From Tepidimonas taiwanensis (GTDB lineage: Bacteria; Pseudomonadota; Gammaproteobacteria; Burkholderiales; Burkholderiaceae_C): a stretch of DNA of 64,000 bases. Shown in pieces: positions 35,919 through 43,453 of the stretch. Where the stretch lies: the NCBI RefSeq assembly GCF_020162115.1, contig NZ_CP083911.1:124001-188000 (forward strand), given 5' to 3'. Under the pieces are notes generated by a model. That model was not told where the DNA came from and did no database searches. It worked only from the letters and a program-made list of their open reading frames with translations. Each line of letters opens with the position of its first letter. Position 1 is the stretch's first letter. The translations under genes and the position numbers were made by a program.

Positions 35919-36509
35919 ATGCCCGCGCGCGACCTGCGGCTCGTCGTCATCGACCGGGACGGCACGCTCAACCAGGACCCGGAGGATTTCCTCCACGGCC
36001 CCGACGACTGGCAGCCGCTGCCCGGGGCGCTGGAAGCGATCGCGCGCCTGAACGAGGCCGGCTGGCGCGTCGTCGTCGCGTCCAACCAGGCGGGGCTGGG
36101 GCGCGGGCTCTTCGATCTGGATACGCTCAACGCCATTCACGCGCGCATGCACAAGGCCGTCGCGCAGGCGGGCGGGCGCATCGAGGCGGTGTTCTTCTGC
36201 CCCCATGCGCCGGAGGACGCGTGCGACTGCCGCAAGCCCGCACCGGGCCTGTTCCGCCAGATCGCCGCGCGCTTCGGTACGTCGCCATCCCAGCTCGTCG
36301 TCGTCGGCGATTCGGTGCGCGACGCGGGGGCGGGGGTGGCGGCCGGGTGTGACACCCATCTCGTGTTGACCGGACAGTCCGCGGCGTGGCGCGGCGTCGG
36401 TCGGCCCCCGGGTGTGCCGCAGGCCGTGGCGTTGCACGACGACCTGCTCGCGTTTGCCGAGGCGCTGGTCGAGCGCGACGCGTCGGCGGGACGGGAGGGC
36501 GCGGCATGA
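35919..36509 (+). CDS. gmhB: D-glycero-beta-D-manno-heptose-1,7-bisphosphate 7-phosphatase
   Basis: HAD-superfamily phosphatase of lipopolysaccharide core heptose synthesis, 196 residues, cytosolic. The nucleophile motif VIDRDGTLNQ, the SNQAGLGRG loop, the Zn-binding Cys/His loop FCPHAPEDACDCRKPAPGL, and VVGDSVRDAGAG are all present. It sits between glyS and plsC with a 4-base overlap to plsC, a conserved order in Burkholderiales that ties it to envelope synthesis. Confidence 0.95.
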   Translation: MPARDLRLVVIDRDGTLNQDPEDFLHGPDDWQPLPGALEAIARLNEAGWRVVVASNQAGLGRGLFDLDTLNAIHARMHKAVAQAGGRIEAVFFCPHAPEDACDCRKPAPGLFRQIAARFGTSPSQLVVVGDSVRDAGAGVAAGCDTHLVLTGQSAAWRGVGRPPGVPQAVALHDDLLAFAEALVERDASAGREGAA

Positions 36510-37294
36510 ACGCCCTACGCTCGTGGCTGCACCTGCTGTTCATGGGGGTGACCGTCGTGCCGTGGGCGACGGCGGCGGTGCTGATGGCGCCGTTCGTCTC
36601 GTCGCAGCGTCTGTATTCGTTTTGCATTGGCTGGGTGCGGCTGCAGGTGTGGGCGGCGCGCTGGATGCTGGGCATCCGCAACGAGGTGATCGGCTGGGAG
36701 CACTTGCCGGTTGGAAAAAACGCGCCGGCGATTCTGCTGGCCAAACACCAGTCCACGTGGGAGACGTTTTGCCTGCCGGTGCTGATGCCGCACCCGCTCG
36801 CGTTCGTCTTCAAGAAAGAGCTGCTCTACATCCCGTTTTTCGGCTGGGCGCTGGGGTCGTTGGACATGATCCACATCGACCGTGCCAAGCGGGCGCAGGC
36901 GTTTCAGAAGGTCGTGGAGCAGGGGCGGCGGCTGCTGGCCAAAGGCACCTGGGTCATCATGTTCCCCGAGGGAACGCGGGTCGAGCGCGGCCAGCGCGGG
37001 CAGTACAAGAGCGGCGGCACGCGGCTGGCGGTGCAGACCGGCGCGCCCGTGATCCCGATCGCGGTCACGTCCGGGCGCTGCTGGCCGCGCCGCGCGATCG
37101 TCAAACGGCCCGGCACGGTGGTGTTCTCGATCGGGCGGCCGATCCCGAGCGTGGGCCGCGATCCGGACGAGCTGATGCGCGAGGTGGAGGCGTGGATCGA
37201 AGCCGAAATGCGCCGCCTCGATCCGGAAGCGTACACGCCCGTCGCCGGCAACTCGCCGCCAGGGGCAAACCGAGATGAGCGCCGCGCCGCCTGA
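36506..37294 (+). CDS. plsC: 1-acyl-sn-glycerol-3-phosphate acyltransferase
   Basis: Inner-membrane-associated enzyme making phosphatidic acid, 262 residues, with a hydrophobic N-terminal segment. The acyltransferase motif is K80-HQSTWE-T: the usual HX4D is HX4E here (Glu86). FPEGTRVERGQRGQYKSGG (motif III) and VIPIAVTSG (motif IV) are intact. The start overlaps the gmhB stop (ATGA). The last 20 bases overlap the next gene. Confidence 0.93.
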   Translation: MNALRSWLHLLFMGVTVVPWATAAVLMAPFVSSQRLYSFCIGWVRLQVWAARWMLGIRNEVIGWEHLPVGKNAPAILLAKHQSTWETFCLPVLMPHPLAFVFKKELLYIPFFGWALGSLDMIHIDRAKRAQAFQKVVEQGRRLLAKGTWVIMFPEGTRVERGQRGQYKSGGTRLAVQTGAPVIPIAVTSGRCWPRRAIVKRPGTVVFSIGRPIPSVGRDPDELMREVEAWIEAEMRRLDPEAYTPVAGNSPPGANRDERRAA

Positions 37295-37889
37295 GCATGC
37301 GGCGGCCGCCGCCCCGTCGCAGGCGCTGTGGGCGCACCCGCACGCCAACCGCGAGATCGTCCTGCGCGGGGTGCGCGTCGCCTACGAGTGCCGGCGCAGC
37401 GCGCGGCGCACGCTCGGCCTGCTCGCCGGCCCGCAGGGGTTGAGCGTGCGGGCCCCGCGCGGTGCGGCGTGGGCCGATATCGAAGCCTTTCTTCAGCACA
37501 AGGCCGACTGGGTGCTGACCCAGTGGCGACGGTTGGCCGAGCGGCCGCGCCCGGCGTGGCCCCCGCGCACGCCGGCGCTGATCGAACAGGCGCGCCAGCG
37601 CTTTGCCGAGCGCGTGGCGCACTATGCCCCGCTGCTGGGGGTGGCACCGGCGCGGCTGCGCGTGTCGGATGCGCGCACCCGCTGGGGCAGCGCGAGCAGC
37701 CGCGGCACGATCGCGCTCAACTGGCGGCTGGTGTGCCTGCCGCCGGCGCTGCTGGACTACGTCGTCGTCCACGAACTGGCGCACTTGCGCGAGATGAACC
37801 ACGGCCCGGCGTTCTGGGCGCTGGTGGCGGCGGTACTGCCGGACTACGCGCAGCGGCGCGCGGCGCTGCACCGCCACCCGCTGCGCTGA
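37275..37889 (+). CDS. YgjP-like (SprT-type, DUF45) metallopeptidase
   Basis: A 204-residue protein with an HExxH zinc site in VVHELAHLREMNHGPAFW (third ligand His in MNHGPAF) and the preceding TRWGSASSRGTIALNWRLVCLPPALLDYV segment that defines the UPF/DUF45 M48-like family. The N-terminal ~70 residues are beta-rich (REIVLRGVRVAYECRRSARRTLGL). Physiological substrate unknown. The gene starts within plsC (20-base overlap) and ends the operon. Confidence 0.9.
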   Translation: MSAAPPEHAAAAAPSQALWAHPHANREIVLRGVRVAYECRRSARRTLGLLAGPQGLSVRAPRGAAWADIEAFLQHKADWVLTQWRRLAERPRPAWPPRTPALIEQARQRFAERVAHYAPLLGVAPARLRVSDARTRWGSASSRGTIALNWRLVCLPPALLDYVVVHELAHLREMNHGPAFWALVAAVLPDYAQRRAALHRHPLR

Positions 37890-37923
37890 CCGCGCGCCCC
37901 GCCCACTGGTCGGCGCGCGGGGC

Positions 37924-38874
37924 TCACAGCGTGGCGGCGACGGTCGCGAACGCGGCGGTCAGGGCGAGCGCGTGCACCAGTGCGGCCGTGATCGTCAGCA
38001 CGATCGCCGGCCGCAGCGCCGTGACCGGCGCGGCCCGCGCGACGTGCCGCCACAGCAGGGCCGCCGCCGCCAGCGACAGCGGCAGCGACGCCAGACCCCA
38101 CCAGCCCACACGCGGCGTCACCTGGGCCAGCACCGACGCCACCAGGCCGCCGTGCGCGAGCACCACCAGCGCGGTGTAGAGCGCCGCGACGCCGATCGGC
38201 CCCACGCGCACCGCGAGCGTGCGCTTGCCGACGCGGGCATCCCACGGCGCGTCCGGCACGCCGTTGATCAGCAGGATGGCCGCGACCAGCAGCGCAAACG
38301 GCAGCGCCGACGCGGCCGCCACCACCGACCACTGTCCGCGCTGGCTGTGATAGGCCCTGAGCACGACCAGCCACCACGCCGTTGCCACCGTCAGCTCGCC
38401 CAGACCGCGCGCCATCAGGCGCAGCGGCGGGGCCGAATATGCCCAGCCGAGCAGCACGCCCGCCGCGCCGATGGCGATCAGCCCGCCACCCGCCCCCAGT
38501 GCGAGCCACATCCCGCCCAACACCACCAGACCGGTCAGCCCCAGCGCGAGCGCACGCGCCTGCGCCGGCGAGGCGTCGCCAGAGGGGATGACGCGCGAGC
38601 CACCGGTGAAAGGCGACAGCGGCGCGGGGTTGGCCGCATCCGCGCCGTTGAGGGCATCGTGGTAATCGTTCCACGCATTCGCGGCCGCGTGGGCGAGCAC
38701 GGCCAGCGCGACGGTGACGCCGGCGCGCAGCGGGTCGAACCCGCAGCCGCACGCCGCCGCCATCGCCAGCCCCAGTGCCACCGCCGCGACCGTCACCCAC
38801 AGAAAACCCGGGCGGGCGAGGCGCCAGGCGGCGGCCGGTGTCAGGGGGGCGGCAGGGGCGGGCGGGGTGGACAT
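37924..38874 (-). CDS. UbiA-family prenyltransferase (MenA-like)
   Basis: A 316-residue integral membrane protein with about eight to nine hydrophobic helices. The first Asp-rich prenyl-diphosphate motif is NAWNDYHDALNGAD, followed by PLSPFTGGSRVIPSG, which is typical of MenA-like members; a second motif is NGVPDAPWDARVGKRTLAVRVG. It could make demethylmenaquinone or act on another aromatic acceptor. No other quinone gene is nearby. TATAGT lies 7 bases before its ATG. Divergent from liuR. Confidence 0.88.
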   Translation of the reverse strand: MSTPPAPAAPLTPAAAWRLARPGFLWVTVAAVALGLAMAAACGCGFDPLRAGVTVALAVLAHAAANAWNDYHDALNGADAANPAPLSPFTGGSRVIPSGDASPAQARALALGLTGLVVLGGMWLALGAGGGLIAIGAAGVLLGWAYSAPPLRLMARGLGELTVATAWWLVVLRAYHSQRGQWSVVAAASALPFALLVAAILLINGVPDAPWDARVGKRTLAVRVGPIGVAALYTALVVLAHGGLVASVLAQVTPRVGWWGLASLPLSLAAAALLWRHVARAAPVTALRPAIVLTITAALVHALALTAAFATVAATL

Positions 38875-38881
38875 ATTACCG

Positions 38882-38887
38882 ACTATA
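38882..38887 (-). promoter_or_regulatory. -10 box of the UbiA-family gene, near-leaderless
   Basis: On the minus strand TATAGT (5/6 to consensus) is separated from the ATG by 7 bases, CGGTAAT, without a Shine-Dalgarno sequence. Confidence 0.48.
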
Positions 38888-38941
38888 GCCTTTGCGCGGC
38901 GCGGGGCGCACCGGGCGAGGGCGCGACCGTGCCCGATGGCG

Positions 38942-38980
38942 TAGAATGCCCGCCGAAGTTGACGTTTACGTCAACGTCAA
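38942..38980 (+). promoter_or_regulatory. liuR promoter with LiuR operator
   Basis: A 22-bp near-palindrome at 38959-38980 has half-sites TTGACGTT and AACGTCAA with two asymmetric positions around the centre. TAGAAT (38942-38947, 5/6 to -10) just upstream would start transcription near 38954, so the operator would cover the start region and allow autorepression. Alternatively the TTGACG inside the operator serves as -35. The sequence resembles known LiuR sites of leucine catabolism in proteobacteria. Confidence 0.7.
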
Positions 38981-39046
38981 GGCGTAAACCGCTGTCGGCG
39001 CGGGGTGTAGGGGCGTCCAGCCCCGCCCGGCCGTGATGGGAGCACC

Positions 39047-39469
39047 ATGGCCAGCCAGACCACTTACACCATCGGCGATCTCGCGCGGGAGTTCGACCTC
39101 ACCACGCGCGCGATCCGCTTCTACGAGGACATGGGCCTGCTGCAGCCCAAACGCACCGGACCCGGGGGGCGCAGCCGCGTGTACTCCGCGCGGGACCGCA
39201 CGCGGCTCAAGCTCGTGCTGCGCGCCAAGCGGCTGGGGCTGAGCCTGTCGGAGGCCAAGGAGCTGATCGACATGTACGACAGCCCGCGCGACACCGGGCC
39301 GCAGCTGCGCAAATTCCTGGAGGTGCTCGCGGTGCACCGGCGGCAGATCGAGGACCAGATGGCCGACCTGCAGGCGACGCTGGACGAAATCAAGGCCCAC
39401 GAAAAGGAGGCGCGCGCGCTGCTCGCCCGCTTGGGCGAGGGGGCGGCCAGCCCCGGAAAAGCGGCCTGA
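39047..39469 (+). CDS. liuR: MerR-family regulator of leucine/isovalerate catabolism
   Basis: A 140-residue MerR-family protein: winged helix-turn-helix at residues 5-75 (YTIGDLAREFDLTTRAIRFYEDMGLLQP, GGRSRVYSARDRTRLKLVLRAKRLGLSLSEAKELI) and a C-terminal coiled coil (residues ~85-130). It lacks the metal-binding cysteines of MerR/CueR. The sequence and the liu operator upstream identify it as LiuR. Two operators bracket the gene, one for itself and one for the isovaleryl-CoA dehydrogenase operon. Confidence 0.92.
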   Translation: MASQTTYTIGDLAREFDLTTRAIRFYEDMGLLQPKRTGPGGRSRVYSARDRTRLKLVLRAKRLGLSLSEAKELIDMYDSPRDTGPQLRKFLEVLAVHRRQIEDQMADLQATLDEIKAHEKEARALLARLGEGAASPGKAA

Positions 39470-39491
39470 CGCGCGTGCCGGACACGGCATA

Positions 39492-39515
39492 ATTGACGTT
39501 TACGTAAACGTCAAT
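39492..39515 (+). promoter_or_regulatory. Perfect 24-bp LiuR operator before the liu operon
   Basis: The half-site ATTGACGTTTAC is followed by its exact reverse complement GTAAACGTCAAT. TTGACG at 39493-39498 can double as -35 box; downstream -10 candidates are weak (for example TAGGCG at 39515). It shares the TTGACGTTTACGT core with the site in front of liuR. Confidence 0.75.
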
Positions 39516-39553
39516 AGGCGTTGGCAAAACGCGTTGCATCGAAGACCCTGCCC

Positions 39554-39658
39554 ATGACCGCCACCACCGCCGAACTCGTCCACGTGGCGCCCGACGGCAC
39601 GCGCCACCCGTGCGCCGTCATGCAGCAGACGCTGATGCCCGTGCCCAAAACCGAATGA
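39554..39658 (+). CDS. Hypothetical 34-residue ORF in the liu operon leader
   Basis: Between the LiuR operator and the isovaleryl-CoA dehydrogenase gene an ATG-to-TGA frame reads MTATTAELVHVAPDGTRHPC and continues for 14 residues to PVPKTE. Nearly all third codon positions are G or C, as in real genes here. GAAGA before the ATG is only a weak ribosome-binding site. It has two Leu codons, so it does not look like a leucine attenuator peptide. Role unknown. Confidence 0.4.
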   Translation: MTATTAELVHVAPDGTRHPCAVMQQTLMPVPKTE

Positions 39659-39687
39659 CACCCGCTACCCCTCACAGGAGACGACCC

Positions 39688-40869
39688 ATGACGCATCTGC
39701 CCGGCCTCGACTTCCAGCTCGGCGAGGATATCGACGCCCTGCGCGACGCGGTGCGCGCCTTCGCCGCCGCCGAGATCGCGCCCCGCGCGGCCGAGATCGA
39801 CCGCACCGACCAGTTCCCGATGGACCTGTGGCCCAAGATGGGCGAGCTCGGCGTGCTCGGCATCACGGTCGAGGAGACCTACGGCGGCGCGGGCATGGGG
39901 TATCTGGCGCACATGATCGCGATGGAGGAGATCAGCCGCGCCAGCGCCTCGGTGGGTTTGTCCTACGGTGCGCACTCCAACCTGTGCGTCAACCAGATCC
40001 GCCGCAACGGGACCGAGGCGCAAAAGCGCAAATACCTGCCCAAGCTGATCAGCGGTGAGCACGTCGGTGCGCTGGCGATGAGCGAGCCCGGCGCCGGTTC
40101 CGACGTCGTGAGCATGAAGCTGCGCGCCGAGGACAAGGGCGGCTACTACCTGCTCAACGGCAGCAAGATGTGGATCACCAACGGCCCGGACGCCGACACG
40201 CTGGTCGTGTATGCGAAGACCGAGCCGGAGCTGGGCGCGCGCGGCATCACCGCCTTCCTCATCGAAAAGGGGATGAAGGGCTTTTCGGTGGCGCAAAAGC
40301 TCGACAAGCTCGGCATGCGCGGCAGCCACACCGGCGAACTGGTGTTCGAGAATGTCGAGGTGCCGGCGGAGAATATCCTGGGCGGCCTCAACAACGGTGT
40401 GAAGGTGTTGATGAGCGGCCTGGACTACGAGCGCGCGGTGCTCGCCGCCGGGCCGGTCGGCATCATGCAGGCGGTGATGGACAACGTCATCCCCTACATC
40501 CACGACCGCAAGCAGTTCGGCCAGTCGATCGGTGAGTTCCAGCTCATCCAGGGCAAGGTGGCCGACATGTACACCACGCTGCAGGCGGCGCGCTCCTTCC
40601 TCTACACCGTGGGCAAGAACCTCGATCGGCTCGGCAGCGACCATGTGCGCCAGGTGCGCAAGGACTGCGCCAGCGTCATCCTGTGGTGCGCGGAGCAGGC
40701 CACGCGCATGGCCGGCGACGGCATCCAGATCTTCGGCGGCAACGGCTACATCAACGAGTATCCGCTGGGCCGGCTGTGGCGCGACGCCAAGCTGTATGAG
40801 ATCGGCGCCGGCACCAGCGAGATCCGCCGCATGCTGATCGGGCGCGAGCTGTTCGCGGAGACGATGTAA
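39688..40869 (+). CDS. liuA: Isovaleryl-CoA dehydrogenase
   Basis: FAD enzyme of leucine degradation converting isovaleryl-CoA to 3-methylcrotonyl-CoA, 393 residues. Typical features: MSEPGAGSDVVSMKLRAE and KMWITNGPDADTLVVYAKT (FAD/substrate motifs), GLDYERAVLAAGPVGIMQAVMD with the family catalytic Glu, and QIFGGNGYINEYPLGRLWRDAKLYEIGAGTSEIRRMLIGREL. The start is preceded by AGGAG. Controlled by the LiuR operator at 39492. Its TAA shares one base with the carbonic anhydrase ATG. Confidence 0.95.
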   Translation: MTHLPGLDFQLGEDIDALRDAVRAFAAAEIAPRAAEIDRTDQFPMDLWPKMGELGVLGITVEETYGGAGMGYLAHMIAMEEISRASASVGLSYGAHSNLCVNQIRRNGTEAQKRKYLPKLISGEHVGALAMSEPGAGSDVVSMKLRAEDKGGYYLLNGSKMWITNGPDADTLVVYAKTEPELGARGITAFLIEKGMKGFSVAQKLDKLGMRGSHTGELVFENVEVPAENILGGLNNGVKVLMSGLDYERAVLAAGPVGIMQAVMDNVIPYIHDRKQFGQSIGEFQLIQGKVADMYTTLQAARSFLYTVGKNLDRLGSDHVRQVRKDCASVILWCAEQATRMAGDGIQIFGGNGYINEYPLGRLWRDAKLYEIGAGTSEIRRMLIGRELFAETM

Positions 40870-41531
40870 TGCCCTGGCGGCACCTGCTGGCGCACAACCG
40901 GGAGTGGGCCGCGCGGATGGAGGCCGAGCGGCCGGGGTTCTTCGCGCGCCTGGCCCAGCAGCAGTCGCCGCGCTATATGTGGATTGGCTGCTCCGACAGC
41001 CGCGTGCCCGCGAACCAGATCACGGGGCTGGAGCCCGGCGAGGTGTTCGTGCACCGCAACGTGGCCAACGTCGTGGTGCCCACCGACCTCAATTGCCTGA
41101 GCACCATCCAGTACGCGGTGGACATGCTGCGCGTGGAGCACCTGATGGTCGTCGGCCACTACGGCTGCGGCGGCGTGCAGGCGGCGCTGGAGGGCATCCG
41201 CGTCGGGCTGGCCGACAACTGGCTGCGGCACGTGCGCGACGTGGCGGACCGCCATCAGCGGTGGCTGCTGGCGGTGCCAGCCGAGCGCCGGCTGGACCTG
41301 CTGTGCGAGCTCAACGTCATCGAGCAGGTGCGGCACGTCGCGCAGTCGACGGTGCTGCAGGACGCCTGGGCACGCGGCCAGCCGGTGATGCTGCACGGCT
41401 GGGTCTATGGCCTCAAGGACGGCCTGCTGCAGGATCTGCGCTTGTCGATGGACAGCCCCGACCGGGTCGAGGCCGTCTACCGTGCGGCGTGCGAGGTGGC
41501 GGCGTGCCGCCATGGTGCCGATCTGTCATGA
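40869..41531 (+). CDS. can: Beta-class carbonic anhydrase
   Basis: A 220-residue zinc enzyme, the same size as E. coli Can, interconverting CO2 and bicarbonate. Zinc ligands are Cys and Asp in MWIGCSDSRVPANQI and His/Cys in VVGHYGCGGVQAAL. VFVHRNVANVV is also conserved. The ATG overlaps the dehydrogenase stop (TAATG). Bicarbonate supply fits the biotin-dependent methylcrotonyl-CoA carboxylase of the same pathway (inference). It overlaps aceK by 4 bases. Confidence 0.95.
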   Translation: MPWRHLLAHNREWAARMEAERPGFFARLAQQQSPRYMWIGCSDSRVPANQITGLEPGEVFVHRNVANVVVPTDLNCLSTIQYAVDMLRVEHLMVVGHYGCGGVQAALEGIRVGLADNWLRHVRDVADRHQRWLLAVPAERRLDLLCELNVIEQVRHVAQSTVLQDAWARGQPVMLHGWVYGLKDGLLQDLRLSMDSPDRVEAVYRAACEVAACRHGADLS

Positions 41532-43453
41532 TCGGGGCTGTTGCCGCACCCGAGACACCCGCCATGCTGCTGTCCCGACTCGACTCCCAGCTCGCCTACG
41601 ACATCGCGCGCGCGATGATCGACGGCTTCAACCGCCACTACCGGCTGTTTCGCACCGAGTCCGCCCGCGCCAAGCACCGTTTCGAGACGGCGGACTGGGC
41701 CGGCCAGCAGCGCGCGCAGCGCGAGCGCATCGAGTTCTATGACCTGCGCGTGAAAGAGTGCGTCACGCGCCTGGAACGCGAGTTTCGCGCCTCGCAGCAG
41801 CCCATGGAGGTCTGGCAGCAAGTCAAGCTGCTCTACATCGGCATGCTGGTGGACCACCGCCAGCCGGAGCTGGCCGAGACCTTCTTCAACTCGGTCACGA
41901 CCAAGATCCTGCACCGCAGCTACTTCCAGAACGATTTCATCTTCGTCCGCCCGGCGATCAGCACCGAATACATCGAGCCGGAGGACCCGAACGCCCACAC
42001 CACCTACCGCTGCTACTACCCCAAGTCCGTCGACGAGCTGCCGGCCACGTTCACGCGCCTGATCGAGGATTTCGGCCTGCGCGTGCCGTTCGAGGATTTG
42101 GCGCGCGACGTCGGTGACGTCGTCGCGGGGCTGTTGCCGCTGTTCGACCACCGGCGGCTGCGTGCCAACTTCCAGATCCAGGTGCTCGACAGCCTGTTCT
42201 ACCGCAACAAAGGCGCGTACGCGGTGGGCAAGCTCATCAACGGTTTTCAGGAGGTGCCGTTTGCGCTGCCCATCCTGCACGACGAGCAGGGGCGGCTCGT
42301 CATCGACGCGCTGCTGCACGGCGAGGACGACCTGCTGATGGTGTTCAGCTTCGCGCGCGCGTACTTCATGGTCGACATGGAAGTGCCCAGCGCGTACGTG
42401 CAGTTCCTGCGCAGCCTGATGCCGCGCAAGCCGCGCGCGGAGTTCTACAACGCGCTGGGCTTGGCCAAGCAGGGCAAGACACTCTTCTACCGCGACTTCC
42501 TCTACCACCTGCGGCACAGCACGGACCAGTTCCGCATCGCCCCCGGCATCAAGGGCATGGTGATGCTGGTGTTCGACCTGCCGAGTTTTCCGTTCGTCTT
42601 CAAGGTCATCAAGGACCGCTTCCCGCCGCAGAAGGAAACGACGCGCGAACAGATCCGCGCCAAGTACCAGCTCGTCAAGCAGCACGACCGGGTGGGGCGC
42701 ATGGCCGACACGCTCGAGTTCTCCAACGTCGGCTTTCCGCGCGCGCGCTTCAGCGACGAGTTGATCGCCGAGCTGCTGGAGCACGCGCCGAGCCAGGTCG
42801 AGATCGGCGACCGCGACGGCGACGGCACGCAGGAGGTGCTGATTAAGCACGTCTACATCGAGCGGCGCATGATCCCGCTCAACATCTACCTGCAGGAGTG
42901 TTTCGACACACTGCAGCGCGATCCGAACGACGCGCGCGCGCGCCAGCAGCTCGAACACGCCGTCATCGAATACGGCAACGCGATCAAGGACCTGGTGGCG
43001 GCCAATATCTTCCCGGGCGACATGCTGTGGAAGAACTTCGGCATCACGCGCCACGGCAAGGTGGTTTTCTACGACTACGACGAGATCGAGTACATCACCG
43101 ACTGCAACTTTCGCCGCGTGCCGCCGCCGCGCGACGAGGACGACGAGTTGTCGGGCGAGGTGTGGTACTCGGTCGGTCCGCACGATGTGTTCCCGGAGAC
43201 GTTCGGGCCGTTCCTGCTGGCCAACCCCCTGGTGCGCGAGGTCTTCATGCGCCACCACGCGGACCTGCTCGACCCCGCCTACTGGCAGGCGCACAAGGAG
43301 CGCATCCTCGCCGGCCACGTGCACGACGTCTTCCCCTACGAGCGCGAGCGGCGCTTTCGCGCGCACCGCATCGTGCCCCTGTCCCCGACGGCGGAGGACG
43401 CCAGTGCGTCGGCCGCTTCCCCCTCCCCCCAACCGATAGGAGTGACCCCATGA
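41528..43453 (+). CDS. aceK: Isocitrate dehydrogenase kinase/phosphatase
   Basis: Bifunctional enzyme that phosphorylates isocitrate dehydrogenase to divert carbon into the glyoxylate shunt and dephosphorylates it when not needed. 641 residues from 41528; ATG 41564 (629 residues, MLLSRLDSQLAYDIARAM) is an alternative start closer to the family. Conserved: RSYFQNDFIFVRPAISTEYI, FPFVFKVIKDRFPPQKETTREQIRAKYQLVKQHDRVGRMADTLEF (ATP-binding), and MLWKNFGITRHGKVVFYDYDEIEY (catalytic). ATGA overlaps on both sides place it inside the leucine operon rather than with aceBA. Confidence 0.94.
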   Translation: MIGAVAAPETPAMLLSRLDSQLAYDIARAMIDGFNRHYRLFRTESARAKHRFETADWAGQQRAQRERIEFYDLRVKECVTRLEREFRASQQPMEVWQQVKLLYIGMLVDHRQPELAETFFNSVTTKILHRSYFQNDFIFVRPAISTEYIEPEDPNAHTTYRCYYPKSVDELPATFTRLIEDFGLRVPFEDLARDVGDVVAGLLPLFDHRRLRANFQIQVLDSLFYRNKGAYAVGKLINGFQEVPFALPILHDEQGRLVIDALLHGEDDLLMVFSFARAYFMVDMEVPSAYVQFLRSLMPRKPRAEFYNALGLAKQGKTLFYRDFLYHLRHSTDQFRIAPGIKGMVMLVFDLPSFPFVFKVIKDRFPPQKETTREQIRAKYQLVKQHDRVGRMADTLEFSNVGFPRARFSDELIAELLEHAPSQVEIGDRDGDGTQEVLIKHVYIERRMIPLNIYLQECFDTLQRDPNDARARQQLEHAVIEYGNAIKDLVAANIFPGDMLWKNFGITRHGKVVFYDYDEIEYITDCNFRRVPPPRDEDDELSGEVWYSVGPHDVFPETFGPFLLANPLVREVFMRHHADLLDPAYWQAHKERILAGHVHDVFPYERERRFRAHRIVPLSPTAEDASASAASPSPQPIGVTP

